A stretch of 64,000 nucleotides of DNA from positions 4,712,001 to 4,776,000 of the forward strand of contig PUFA01000006.1 of the NCBI GenBank assembly GCA_003508835.1, written 5' to 3'. The position numbers were made by a program, and so were the translations under genes. The stretch comes from Eonycteris spelaea (lineage: Eukaryota; Chordata; Mammalia; Chiroptera; Pteropodidae). Shown here piece by piece: positions 10,660-22,800 of the stretch (position 1 is its first letter; every line of letters begins with the position of its first letter). The notes beneath the pieces were generated by a model. The model searched no databases. It had not been told where the DNA came from and saw only the letters and a list, made by a program, of their open reading frames with translations.

Positions 10660-13165
10660 AAATACTAAGAAGATAAAGTTTAGTAGATGCAAAAATCCTA
10701 AACACCAACTATGAAATCCAACAGTGTATTAAAAAATAATAAATGGTAATCAAGTGATATTTTTCTCAGGAGTGCAAGGATGGTTCATTATTATCAGAAA
10801 AACTCATCACTGTAGTTCACCACAGTAATAGGCTAAAGGAGAAAAATCATAATTATCCTAATGTAGAAAAAGCATTTTATAAGGTGTAGTCCTATTCATA
10901 ATAAAAACTCTTAGTAAAGTCAAAGTAACTATTAATTTGATAAAGTCATATATCAAAAAACCTACAGCAAATATTATGTTAATGGAACACTTTAGATACA
11001 CTCTCTTTAAGATTAAGATCAACACAAGGAGGTCCACTATCATTGCTACCATTTAACATAGTTGTAGGAATCCTGTACAGTGCCATAAAGGAAAAAAGAA
11101 GTGTGAGCATTGAAAGAGAAGAGATAAAGCTACCATTTACAGATAATTTGATCACTATCTAATTTTTAAAAAACAATAAATTATTAAAACTAAAAGAGCA
11201 TTCAGCAAGGTTGCTGAATACAAGATCACCTTACAAAAATCAATTGCATTTTTCTATAACAGCTATAATCAATAAACAATAAGCAGGTACTATCCACAAT
11301 AGTGATTTATGTTATTAAGTAGGGAATATTTAAGAACACATAAGATCTCTATGGAGAGAATGTTCACATTAATAACAGAGTTGGTGATCTGAGTAAATGA
11401 AGAGACATTTTCTGTTCTCGAATGAGACTGCTTAATATAAAGATATTACCTCTCCCCAAACTAATCTATAAATTTGATGTAACATAAATAAAATTTTCAG
11501 TTGGTATGTTAAGAACTACTTACTCTACTAAACTTACTCGACAACTTACATGCAATAATATAAGTCCATGAATGGTTAAGTCAACTTCTGTTTAAAGAAA
11601 AAAAGAGCAGACTCAAAGATTGACACATATATAGAGAGCTGAGAAATTAATATATGACAAAGAGGGCACCTTAAAACAATAAGGGAAAAGAACTGTTTAA
11701 AATATGTATTAGGAAAACTGGGTCACTACCTGGACAAAAAAAAAAAATCCCTACCTAAACCAAGATACTAAAGTAAGTCCTAGATGGTTTAATAGACCCA
11801 AAATTGAAAGGTAAAATGTAAAATTAATAAAAGAAAATGTAAGAAATATTTTTGTGAACTAAGGTCAAGGAAGAACTTTTAAAATTTCAGAATTACAAGT
11901 CATACATTAAAAAACTATGATGTGATTACATTAAAAATAAGGATTTCTATTTAATGGATGACATCATGGACAAAAGTTAAACATTACAGAATAGTAATTT
12001 GCAATGTCAAAAAATGGCATTGATACCTAGAATATACAAAGAAGTCTTGCAAATCAGCAATAAAAAAACAACTTCAATGGAAAAATGGTCAAAGGAAATG
12101 AACAAGCAAACTCCAAAGCTAATAAGCATATGAAAGTAACCTCAGAATTACTATAATCAGAAATGCAAATTAAAACAATAATGAGATATCATTTTATACC
12201 TATAATAGACTGGCAAAAATTAGAAAAAAACTAGATAATGCTAAACGATGACAGGGACATGGTGATACAGTTGGTGAAGCCAGTACAGAGATCAACTTGA
12301 CATTACCTGGTCCAATTACATGCAGACCCTGTGCACTGTTTGTGGGAATGTAAATTGGTGCAGCTACTATGGAAAACAGTATGGAGACTCTTCAAAAAAT
12401 TAAAAATAGAACTACCATATGACCCAGCAATTCCACTTCTGGGTATTTATCCAAGGAAAATAAAAACACTAATTCAAAAATTCAATAATGTTCATTGCAG
12501 CATTATTTATAATAGCCAAGATGTGGAAGTGAGCTAAGTGTTCATTGATGGATGAAGGGATAAAGAGGTGATATATGATATATAAGGTCTCTGTAAAGAG
12601 AATCTTCACATTAATAACAGAGTTGGTGATCTGAATAAATGCAGAGACATTCCCTGTTTTTGGATGAGACAGTTTAATATAAAAAAATGAAAACTTGCCA
12701 TTTGTGACAACACAGATGACATTTGAGGACATTATGCTAAGTGAAATAAGTCAGAAAGACAAATACCATATGATCTTACTTATATATAGAATCTAAAAAA
12801 CAAAACAAACAAAACACAAAAGCCAAGCTAGTAGATACAGAGAACAGATTGGTGGTTGCCAGAAGAGTGGGCGAAATGGGCAAAAGGGGCCAAAACTTCC
12901 AGTTATAAAATAGTCTCAGGGAAATAACGTGCAGCATGGTGACTATCATTAATAATGCTATATTGCATATTTGAAAGTTGCTAAGAGTAAATCTTAAAAG
13001 TCTTCATTGCAAGAAAAAGATTTTTTTTCCTAACTGTATATGGTGATAGATGGTAACTAGACTTATTGTGGTGATCATTTCACAGTGTATACAAATATTG
13101 AATCAAATATTGTACACCTGCAACTAATATAATGTTATATGTCAATTATACCTCAATAAAAAGGA
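10660..13165 (+). mobile_element. L1 LINE relic (ORF2 3' part and 3' UTR), internally rearranged
   Basis: An old, frame-broken L1 in sense orientation. Landmarks in order: GATGCAAAAATCCTAAACA, GTGCAAGGATGGTTCATTAT, AAAACTGGGTCACTACCTGG, the ORF2 C-terminal region at 12340-12460 (ACTACCATATGACCCAGCAA, TTCTGGGTATTTATCC), the GACAACACAGATGACATTTG block, and the 3' UTR end near 13140 (CAATTATACCTCAATAAAAA). A 101-base piece at 11341-11441 recurs at 12583-12683 in place of the usual sequence (see findings). No usable ORF remains. Confidence 0.85.
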
Positions 13166-13169
13166 CTAA

Positions 13170-13560
13170 CTCTAGAATAAAGAGATAAGTTAGATTTTAT
13201 CAAAATTAAAATTTCTTCTCTTTGAAAGACAGCATTAAGACTCATAATAAAATGGTAACAATAAATAAGACAACCCAAGTGAAAATGGGCACAAGATTTG
13301 AACAGACATGTCACAAAAGGAGATACACAAGTTGCCAATAAGGGATACTCATCACCCATGTTCACCAGGGAACCGCATACCCACTAGAATTAAAGACTGG
13401 CAATATCAAGAGTTGGTGGTGATAGGGAGCAGAATTTTTGATGAAAATATAAAATGGTACAACCACTTTGTTAAGCAGTTTGGCAATTTCTTATAAATTT
13501 CTTACTCACAGACCACATGACATAGCAATTTCACTCCTAGGTGTTTATTAGGAAAAATAA
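13170..13560 (+). mobile_element. L1 LINE 3' fragment
   Basis: A second, more decayed L1 3' region follows the previous copy. It shows AAAATTTCTTCTCTTTGAAA, CAGACATGTCACAAAAGGAG and GCAATTTCACTCCTAGGTGT. Confidence 0.6.
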
Positions 13561-13970
13561 AAACATGTCCAGCTAAAGACAGTGCCAGGAGCCTGCTCAC
13601 CAACAGAGTTGGTACAAGCCTGAGAGTGGGCAAAGTCATGAGAGTGAGGTGGGCACTGGGCTAGGCTGTGATCTCACAGGCATTGTGCACTCCAGGTGCA
13701 CAATGAGGGCAGAATGCTAGTGGATGTCCACATGCCTGTGCCTTTGAAGGCAGTGCTATCTGAAGAAGAGAAGCAAAACAGAAGTACGCTGGTTCCGGAA
13801 AAGAAGTTTCTTCACCTACAGTGTCCCTCTAGCGCCATCTACTGACAAAGCTCAATACTGTTCTCTCCGCAAAGTAGAAATGCTTCAAGGGGCTCTCGCA
13901 CTAAATAGAGTAGGTGATGAAAGGTAATAAATTTGGAGTTTGAGAGGCAATAAGTTAATAATTGTCACAT
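13561..13970. other. Unclassified segment between two L1 pieces
   Basis: About 400 bases of moderately GC-rich sequence (GAGAGTGGGCAAAGTCATGA, CTCCAGGTGCACAATGAGGG) interrupts L1-derived DNA. L1 sequence resumes at about 13975, so this may be an inserted older repeat. I cannot name it. Confidence 0.35.
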
Positions 13971-13974
13971 CTAC

Positions 13975-14385
13975 CAATGAGCACGATGGAAAAAAATGAT
14001 TTGTGGTATATATTCATAATGGGATACTACTCAGAAGTAAATAGAATGAACTATGGATATATGCATATGCATAGATTGCAAAAACAGCATGCTGAATGAA
14101 AGAAACCGGGCACAAAAAGGTAAGTACTGTTGTATGAATTCTAGGACACACAAAACTAATCTATAGGGACAAAATGTCAATGAGTTTTGCCCAGGGATTT
14201 GGGGTAGGTGGTATTCACTGCAAAGGAACTCAAAGGAATTTGGAGGTCATGATAGAAATATTACATACCTGGTTTGTTCTAACGGTTACATGTGTATATA
14301 CCTTTATCAAAATGCATCCAACGGTACCCTTAATATGGAGGCATTTTATTTTATGTAAATTATACCTCAGTGATATCTATTTTTT
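13975..14385 (+). mobile_element. L1 LINE 3' end fragment
   Basis: Includes TCATAATGGGATACTACTCA, ATAGAATGAACTATGGATAT and a 3' UTR tail, AAATTATACCTCAGTGATAT. It is probably the continuation of the L1 piece that ends near 13560. Confidence 0.65.
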
Positions 14386-14399
14386 AAATAGCATCTGTA

Positions 14400-15540
14400 A
14401 AACAGATGCCTATGATCTAGAATACCCTTCCAAACCCTGGTCCCTTGTAAATTCCAGGGCAAAGGCCATTTGAGAGGGTCACAGTTCTGATAGGAACATT
14501 GGAAACCTGTCTTCCTGAAGGATATAGATTCTCTGAGCGGGAAAGCCTCAGTGGTCATAGACAATTATTTTGGATTATTCTTGGGATACAGATGAGATGG
14601 TACACCTGGAAGAATGTTACTTGGGAAACTCAAGTCATGATGTCTCAGAGGGTAGACCCCTGCATTTTTCTCTAGCTCAGCTATCGCTAATCCTGCATCT
14701 TCCATGGTTTTGCCAAAGGCCCAAGTGGTGCAAAGGGACAATTACAAAGGCAGATCAGATCCCCTTCAAGAGAAAGGCCAACCAACTAGGGAGGACTAAG
14801 GGATGCAGGAGGATCAACCTGCTTAAGGAAAAAAAAAACTTGCTGAAGATCCTAACAGCTTTTGAAATTGTGAGGCAATATGGATTGACATATAACAGTA
14901 AGATTTGTGATTAGTAATTCTAATAATAATAAATGTATCCTATGGCCGAATGGACCTCAACTGTATATGATATAGAAGCAAACTGAGAGATCCCAAGTGT
15001 TTTGTATTGTATAAAAGGGCCGGGAAAACAGAACGTCTCGGAAATATTTCGATCACATCATCAGGCCAAAGATGTCTCGTACTTCTGTGCTGATATCTGC
15101 ACAGGGTTATGGTGACCAGGAACGTTGGTGCAGGGTAGTGTGCACCAGTGTCCATGACTTAAGGAGTGAGACAAGTAGGGATAATCAGAGTTCAGTTTTT
15201 CCTACGCTTTACTCCTTGTGGAGTCTCTTATGTAAAAGTAAGATCTCCATTTATATTTGCCATGAGGATTGGGAATAGAGGCATACGCTAAATTCGGGTG
15301 CAAGATAACCAAGACACGGGGTAGGGGTGGTTGAGAACTCTTATCTTGGAAAAGAAGCCCTTACCTGAGGGAGGTGCCCCCTCCAGGTCGTATGACTGTT
15401 GGTCATCATCCAGTGTCCCCCATGTCCACCAGGCCACCAGGATCTTGGGTACCACATTCTCAGGAGTTCTGGGATAGGCCAGGTATTCCACTGGTAGGGA
15501 CACAAGGTTCCCACAATGGAATGTAGTAATCATCATGCTT
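14400..15540. other. Intergenic, nothing identified
   Basis: The open frames here (for example 114 codons at 14570-14914) show no recognisable domain, flanking gene structure or repeat family. Confidence 0.4.
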
Positions 15541-16021
15541 AGTGAGGGCTGGCTGGGGCAGATGTCCTAGCAGGAGCAGGGCAGGCTTATCTGTGCCCAA
15601 GGCCCCGGCAGGTGGGGGAAGAAGTAGGGTGAGAAGGAGAATCAGGGGTAAAGGGAGGGGTGTGGGAGAAGAGGGGAGCAAGTCGGAAGGGGCGGCGAAT
15701 AGAAGGGAGAGGGATAGGAGGAAGGCAGGTGGGAGGAGGAGCAGGGGGACAGGCAAGGGTTGAGGTGACCCAGGTAGGAAGGTGGGAAGGGGCGAAACTG
15801 GTAAGAGGGGGAAGACGATCTGGGCATGGGGTAGCAGGAGGACCAGGTTGGTCTGAGTAGCCAGTGACTGAGGCCGGCACAGGGCGAAGAGACATGGAAG
15901 TAATAGGGACAAGAGGCAGGACAGGGGATAGGGAGGGAGCTGGAAGCTGAGCCGGGCCACCAGGAGAAGTACGATGAAGAGGAGGCTGAGCAGGAAGGAG
16001 ACAGGGCAGCTTCTTCTGCAT
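15460..16021 (-). other. Pro/Leu-rich open stretch on the minus strand, unexplained
   Basis: A strongly pyrimidine-rich segment on the minus strand is open in two overlapping frames. One (start codon at 15958-15960) gives 166 residues dominated by Leu/Pro, with hydrophobic runs resembling membrane segments. The other (start codon at 16019-16021) gives 144 residues rich in Pro. The openness is largely a composition effect, because pyrimidine-rich DNA lacks stop triplets. No family is recognisable and no splice or promoter context supports a gene. It could be a decayed gene fragment or simple-sequence DNA. Confidence 0.3.
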
Positions 16022-16454
16022 GGCTTTCAGCTGAGGGTCTGTGTGATGGGTTCAGTGTTCTGCATTCTTTCTTTGCTAGATTCCATTATGACTCAGATTC
16101 CATTAAAAGAGAGTCCAAAATTCTACAGCATTTTGACTTGGAAGATACCGGTGAGATCCCCCGGTATCATCCTGTAAGGAGCCTTGAAAGGTACCTTCTA
16201 CCCCTCTCTAGCCATTACCAAAAGCTGCAATAAGTCCCCAATCTCTCCACCATGAAAAAGCCCTCTGCATATGCCCAGGAAAGACACTGAACATGAAGGA
16301 AACACCAGTGCTGACCTGGTCACCAAGCAATAATCACACTCAGATTCAGGCCTGGGGTATGGACATCGGGGAGAAGGTCTCGCAGCAGAAGAAGGGTCAA
16401 AGAGAGTTTAGAGCCTCCCCCGAATCATTGCATTAGATGTTCCCACAACTTTCT

Positions 16455-16565
16455 CACTGTCTCATTAGAAGTTCACAGGGCAGGGATGTTACCCTCCATT
16501 TTAAGGAAAGAGAAACTATGCCCAGATAGGGGTAGACCCTTGCCCAGGGCCACACAGCCTGGGAA
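16455..16565 (-). repeat. MIR SINE fragment
   Basis: CTCCATTTTAAGGAAAGAGA, then CCCTTGCCCAGGGCCACACA, is the minus-strand MIR core. Confidence 0.7.
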
Positions 16566-16819
16566 TAATAATACCAGGACCAGTCTTCCTGGCACTTGAC
16601 TACATTGGGAAATGGGATGGGAATACAAGGAGACGTGGATATAATGACAGAAGCCACAACCACCCCTTCAACCTCAAGTATTCTCTGAGTCTATATGAAT
16701 CTCATCCCCAACGTACCTACCCTGGTCCCAAGTCTCTTTGCCACCCACCTTCAGTAACTGCCCTGAGGCCCTCCAACAGTAGAGCCTGTAGGTAGAGAGG
16801 CGTAATTGTCAGAATGGGC

Positions 16820-17035
16820 AGGTTATACTTGCGTAACAAACCCTAAAATCTCAGCAGCTCAATAACAAAGTCTTACTTATCACTCATGTCCTATTCCAAT
16901 GAGAGTCAGGCCACTGTCTTGGGCTTTTGTCCTCCAAGCAGTAATGTAGGGACATCTTATCCCTATCTCCTGAGGGCAGCTTCCAAGGTCACTGAGAAAG
17001 GGAAAGTGAGAACTGAAGAGCATCGAGGGTGTTAG
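16820..17035. repeat. Probable hAT/MER-type repeat fragment
   Basis: GTAACAAACCCTAAAATCTC AGCAGCTCAATAAC and CTTATCACTCATGTC resemble a common mammalian DNA-transposon relic. Family assignment is uncertain. Confidence 0.35.
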
Positions 17036-17594
17036 TTCTGTATTATTATTCTAAATGTTCTAAAATATCTTTCAATCAGCAGGAATTTGAACTTACCAAT
17101 AAATTTTACTGTGTTTTGTTTATTATTGTTTTTGGTATTCGGCTTCTTTCTCCAGATTAATTTTCTTTTTTAGCCCCTAGAAATTTGTTAAGGGAGGGTC
17201 TGTGGGTAAAAGCGCATATTTTGTCTTCACACTAGAATGAGAGTTTGGCTGAGTTTAGAGCTTCAGGATCAACATCGTTCTCTCTCAGCAACTGGAAGCT
17301 ATTGCTTCACTGCCGTTTTGCAATCATTGCTGCAGATGTAAAGTCTGAAGTCAACATGATGTATATCCCATTGATAGGGAATCTGGGTTTTTTGCGAATG
17401 CTTTCAGTATTTTTTTCTTAATCTTGGTTTCTGGAATTTCACAATATTCCTATTTCGTTCATTCTGTTATTTATTATTCATTTCTATATTGTTGGACATT
17501 TAGAATGTTTCCAAATTTTTTGATTATGAGTATTTTTATTTTAGCATACTCATACTATGTTTTACAGAAATTTTTTTGCTACGTAGTCAAGAAA

Positions 17595-17925
17595 TATTTT
17601 TAAAACACTATTTGGTGCCAGGCACTGTTCTATGCGTAGGTGATACAACGTAAGCAAAACAGACCAAAGCCCTTACCATTGTGGAACCGGCATTCTAGTG
17701 GATTTTACTTAGTCCTTACTACATGTCAGGCACTTTACTAACTCATTTAATTCTCGTGTCAACCTCAAAGAGGTAGGTACTATTATTATTTTCATTTTAC
17801 CAACGAAGAAGAGTAGCCGCGGAGAGGTTAAGTGTCCCCACCCCCACCCCAAAGGCCACACAATCAATCAGTAAGTGGCAGAGCCTGGGTTTGAACTCAG
17901 GCTGTCCAACTCCAGAGCATTCAGG
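17595..17925 (-). repeat. L2-like and MIR SINE fragments
   Basis: 17600-17700 carries GGTGCCAGGCACTGTTCTAT and GTAAGCAAAACAGACC, typical of an L2-like tail. 17700-17925 is a near-complete minus-strand MIR (CATGTCAGGCACTTTACTAA, GTAGGTACTATTATTATTTT, CAGAGCCTGGGTTTGAACTC AGGCTGTCC). Confidence 0.75.
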
Positions 17926-17939
17926 AGACTGCTGGACAA

Positions 17940-18660
17940 CCTACCGCGGTCCCCGCTCCCAGGGAGCGTCGGTTTCTCTTTCAGGGGATCAAAGGGCAGA
18001 TCCTCACTGCGTTGTCTGAGGGTGCGCCAGGTAAGCTCTCCCTGGGTGGAACAGTGGTACAGCGGCTGGAATGCAGACCTGCTGCAAGTACAGACTACAT
18101 GAGACTGAAGAGAATGCAAACAGAGCGGTCCTGCAAACCTGCGAGCACCGTACAGACACCGTGTAGGGTGGTCACACCAGTTAGGAACCTGTCACTAATC
18201 ATCGGCGCAACACTGAATATGAGGGGGAAAGGAGGATGCAAGGAGAGTGCAGGCTGACCAAGATCAGGTGTTAGCCTTGCTATTCGCTGCCTTTGAGAAA
18301 ACCGCATTATGACGTGAAGGACTCGGTTGGCATCACTATGCAACCTGTTGTGTACCTGAAGGGAATCTTACAGGAAATAGGTGTTAAAAATGTAAAAGGC
18401 CCCCCCCCCAAAAAAAAACACATGGAGCTGAAGGCAGAGTACCAGCATTATCAGGTCACAGCCAAGAGTGAGGGAGATGGCCTTTTGTCATGATGGAGGA
18501 GCCGATACGGGCGTGACAATCTTGCAACACAAAAACTGATCTGAGACTGGGCTATTAGTAGTGAGGGGAAGGGGAACTAAATATCTTTTTGGTTTTTAAA
18601 TATTCGCTTTTAGATTGTAAAACAAGAAAATACAAGAAATAAAATGAGAAAATATTTTCT
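17940..18660 (+). pseudogene. GTF2F2P: GTF2F2 (TFIIF beta, RAP30) processed pseudogene, 5'-truncated
   Basis: An intronless, decayed copy of the mRNA for general transcription factor IIF subunit 2. Across several frames it encodes peptides collinear with the protein's middle and C-terminus: APRE, then GQILTALSEG, then LSLGGTVVQR ECRPAAS-YMRLKR, RNLSLIIGATLN (degraded), the winged-helix part DVKDSVGITMQPVVYLKGIL QEIGVKNVKG, and ELKAEYQHYQ near the C-terminus. The functional gene is multi-exon, and here these parts run together, so this is a retrocopy. Frame changes (near 18170-18290), a C8-9/A8-9 tract at about 18401-18418 and a lost stop codon show it is dead. The 3' end runs into probable mRNA 3' UTR with AATAAA at about 18637. 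The first third of the protein is missing, and a MIR lies immediately upstream. No target duplication is still recognisable, consistent with great age. Confidence 0.85.
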
Positions 18661-19640
18661 GAGGACTGCCTGTCTTTGCTGCACTCTCAAAGAGCTCAGC
18701 TAATCTAAGTCCAAAGTGGCACAGCCAGGAACAAAGGAAAGTGTCACCAAGAACTCTGGATTGGGGTGGGCTGTGAGTGGGGGTGTAGCGGTTATGTGTG
18801 TGGAGGGGAACAAAGTTCTACATTCTAAAATTACTGAAGAACAAAGCTGTTTTTGAAATGCTTAAAACATTTTTTTTATATACAGACACGTTGATGAAAA
18901 AAATATTAAGAGAAAGAGAGTGTGATCATTAAAACTTGCCAGCTGGCAGGCAAGAGAGGATGGTGTCTGATTGATCAATTGGGAACAAGCTATATTAAGA
19001 ATCCTTTTTTCCCTTCAAGTAAGTTAAGTGAATTGTATCTTAAATTTGGATCCCTAATTGTTGCCTAAAATATCTTTACGAGATTCCACTCTGGCAGCAA
19101 GCATGGAAATGAAAGTTTACAATAATAATAGCAACAGCAATAATAATGGCTAACATTTACGGGTGCTGTAAGCTAGGTGCTGTGGTTAGGACTTGACATC
19201 ATTTATTAGACATTTTCTTTTCACTCTCAGCAACCCACAGGGAGATGTGGACTCTCTTTTGCTCTCCCACTCCATCCTTCAAAGGCTGCTGAGGGATGCG
19301 GGTTGAGGAAGGGTTTGCCTTTTTTTTTTTTTTTTTTTTTTGGCTCTTGTTTTTAAAAAATGTCTGCTCTCTGTTAGGCAGAGAATGATACTGGGAAGAG
19401 GGGAGGTCAAAGAAATTCTTAAAGGTAAACTGAGTGGGCTCGAGCACAGGTTGGGAGGAGTCGGCAAAGATATTTTTAACAGGCAGAGGAAAGAAAAATA
19501 TTAGTACAAATGCAGGCACATTGGTAGATTTGGTAGCAAGAAGAGGGTTCCTTTTCTGATTGCCTTATTCTTTCAACAAAACGTGAGGCAAAATCATCAA
19601 ATGGGAGTTGGGTGAGCTGCAGCTGGTTTACGGAAAGTTA
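18661..19640. other. Intergenic with a poly(T) tract
   Basis: No gene seen. A run of about 22 T lies at 19319-19340, and (AAT)-rich sequence surrounds 19122. The 106-codon frame on the minus strand owes its Lys run to the T tract. Confidence 0.5.
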
Positions 19641-19644
19641 TATA

Positions 19645-19870
19645 ACAGCCACACTTAATTGAGTGCTTACTAGACTCTAGTTACTGTCTAAGCGCTTTGT
19701 GGGTGTCAACTCTTTTAATCCTCATAACGACCCTGTGAAGTAATAAGCATTTTGAGCCCATTCTTCAGATGAAGAAATGAGGCACAGAGAAGTTAGCTAA
19801 CTTGCATGAGTTACCCACCTGCTAAGGGGCAGGGGAGAGGGTTTGATCCCAGGCTCTGCAATGTCAGACA
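19645..19870 (-). repeat. MIR SINE, nearly full length
   Basis: GAGTGCTTACTAGACTCTAG, CTTTTAATCCTCATAACGAC CCTGTGAAG, GATGAAGAAATGAGGCACAG AGAAG and a final tRNA-related part GATCCCAGGCTCTG. Confidence 0.8.
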
Positions 19871-19899
19871 CCATTGCCCTGACTTTCCTGTTGTCTTGG

Positions 19900-22800
19900 A
19901 AAGCAGGCAGCATGCAAATTAGTGAACAGTAGTGGTACTCAGTACTGAGTACTCCTTAAAGTGAAACAAGTTGTTCGAAATGAAGTTTTGACTTAGCTAT
20001 GAGATGCAATAGATGTGAAACAAGATGCAACAGATGTGGAATGCCAGAGTGAGAGGCCAAATGACCCTTCGAGGAGCTACAAAATAAATGGTTTAAGAAC
20101 CTCTTCTAGAACTCCTGGAACCCTCTGCCAAAGCAAGGGGCTCGAGAGTGAGAGGAAGAGACTGGTGAAGGGACTTCTTTGGAGACATGTCACTGATGCC
20201 AGACTGAGATTCCTCCTTTTACAAAGCTCTCACCAGGAACTTTGAGTTGTGTTCCCTGAGCTGGGAGCAAAGAGGCTGGACAAGCCTGGGAAAGTTACAG
20301 AACATGCTGCGGACATGGAAGTCTGCAGGGCCAGAGGAGGCCGTTGGACTGCATTGGTCAGGGTATTTTGCTATACTGGGACAGGTCTCATTCCTGGAAT
20401 ATGCCATGGCAAGAGGATACAAATGTTTCCTGTGGGCGAGAAGCTCGAGATGGACTGGCATGGTGTTATCTTGGGTCCTGTCCAACTAGGCTATCTGGAA
20501 GGGTGAGGAGATCGTGGCGAGCAGAGACTGAGAAGTGGTACTTGAAGCCAGGGCTGAGGAAGGAATAATAAGCAGCCATCTAGATTAGAGATGCATTCAT
20601 CTGAGGTAAGCTTACTGAGAGAGAGAGATGTCAGAGATGGAAAACCTCTGAATAACCATCAAAAAGCACCCACGAGAGCACTGGCTTCATTAATCTACTT
20701 GACCCAACAAGAGTGCCAGCTTGCACCAGAGGGCTTGAAATCAGATTTCAAGAATACCAGTTCACATACTACTTAATTTTCTCCCCTCTTGTTACAGTTT
20801 GGCAGGTCCCAAACCATGTGATAGGGGACGAAACGAGGAAGAAAGGAGAGCAGAGTAAGGAAGCCCTTTCCCCACGGCAAGCTTCCTGCCTGAAGCAGTT
20901 TCCACCTGTAAAAGGTGGGAAGACTCAACACTGAGTCATGTCTGGTCCTAAAGAGGCTATGGGACTGTTTATTTCCTAAGAGAAGACAAGTTATGGGCAG
21001 CTGGAGTCTCTTCCAAAGAAGGAGTTTACTCCACTAAATAAATATTAAAGGGCTGATAAGAGACAAAAATAAAGTTTGATTACGTCCTGAGTGATGCTTA
21101 TTGAACATATCTACCAATAGTCAAGGGGTTAAAGTGAAGGCAGTTAGGGTCGTGTGGCCCTTCTCCAGCAGCGGTCAGCTGTTTGAGTACAGCCCAGAAA
21201 AGTCAGAGCTGGGTTTGTCAAGGGTTTGGGCGGGGGGAGAGTTCTAGATTAGTGTGATGGATGGAGAGCGGCGAGAGTGTTGAAGCTGTTTACATAGATC
21301 TATAATGAGGAACTGTGGAGTCTATGTGAGACAGGTGGACAGTGGAGACAGGTGAGCAGGGATAGAGTGGAAAGTAGTGGGGGTGTCAGGTCCGAATGAG
21401 GTTGAAGAATTATTGGAGTGTGAGTACCAGAGAACCCGAACTGGAAAGGCAGGGGGTGGTGGTCATTGACATTAAGTAGCTTCTGTAAAGTCATACAGCC
21501 ACCAAGAGAGGAAGTCTGTAGCCTGATATTAGTTAGACTGGTAGTTCAAAACGCATGCTCATTGCTTCTGCGCTATTTAGAAACTTTAGAATAAATCTGA
21601 CCTTTCCAGCTTCATAACATTCTCTCTTAGAAACTATGGAGTCAGCTTGAACTAATATTATATTTTCTACCACCAATATTTCCTTTTTTTCTATCATTTT
21701 CTAGGGAAATAGCTCTTAGACCCTCCCATACTCTCCCTTCCCTTTGCTCACTGTTGAGTTAGGTCTCTATCACTCCGTGACTGAAATACTAAATTTCTTC
21801 ATAGCATTGACTGCTGTCACACACTTACTAAATAATCTTAATGTCTCTGTCAAATTTTCTGCTTGAAATACCCAATTTTCTTTATTCCATACCTGATATA
21901 CAACCTTGAGTCTTTAGTCACTGCTTTAAGTCCTAGACCTCTATGTAATTTTCTAGGCCATCCATACTTCATCCTGCTATTAATAAGCACTGTCCATGAA
22001 ATCTGAGTTCCAATTATTTATAAAAGATGAATAAAAGGAATCGTGCCCTAAGTGATCTCATCGATTTCCTCAGAAATAACAATATTTATTGAAATTCCAG
22101 AATGTTCCAAGTGACATATATAATGCTGGCCAACCTTGGCTAACTCACAGAGATGATATGCACTTCCAGTCCACATTAGAGGGGCACGTGATGGGGAATG
22201 AGCACACCCGCCTTTACACATCAGATTGCTTGGCATAGGACCGGCACTCACTGAACGTTTTTTAAATGAATGTTAAATGAATAATGGCTAATGCAGGAAC
22301 ATTTACTAAATATATCCATCCAATTAGACTGTCAAGGACAATTCATGGTTGAAGTTAAGTCAATTTAATGGGTAAGTGAAGCGTTGGAAAATTTAAAAGC
22401 AAGTGGGTAAAGTGGCTCCAAGGACTTTATGGCGGGAAGGGTAACAATCTTTGGAATGAAATGAATATCAGGATTATATAAATTCATTTCGAAGGTTGCA
22501 ATTCATTTAACTAGAACAATATGACTAAATTAAGCAAAGCTTGGCTCTGTGTCCCAGATATAGAAAGGTGCTAAAAATTATATTCAGAACTGATGGAGAG
22601 AAAGATTGAGAGGCTGGCACCGAGGGCCAGCTAGCTAATACTACTGAGGCTACCTTCTATGTCCTAGTTTCCTCTACTTATACCACTGAAAAAAAAGAAC
22701 TATTCAATGCTCGTTTATTATTTCCTCCACGGAGAGTCTTTGACATAAGCCATGGTTGTCCTTGATGTTTGACAGAAAGAATTGCAATCAGAATTCTGGC

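Noticed and set aside
19199..19519. A 106-codon minus-strand frame with a signal-peptide-like start
   Set aside because: Its Lys run is just the poly(T) tract, and no homology or gene context supports it.
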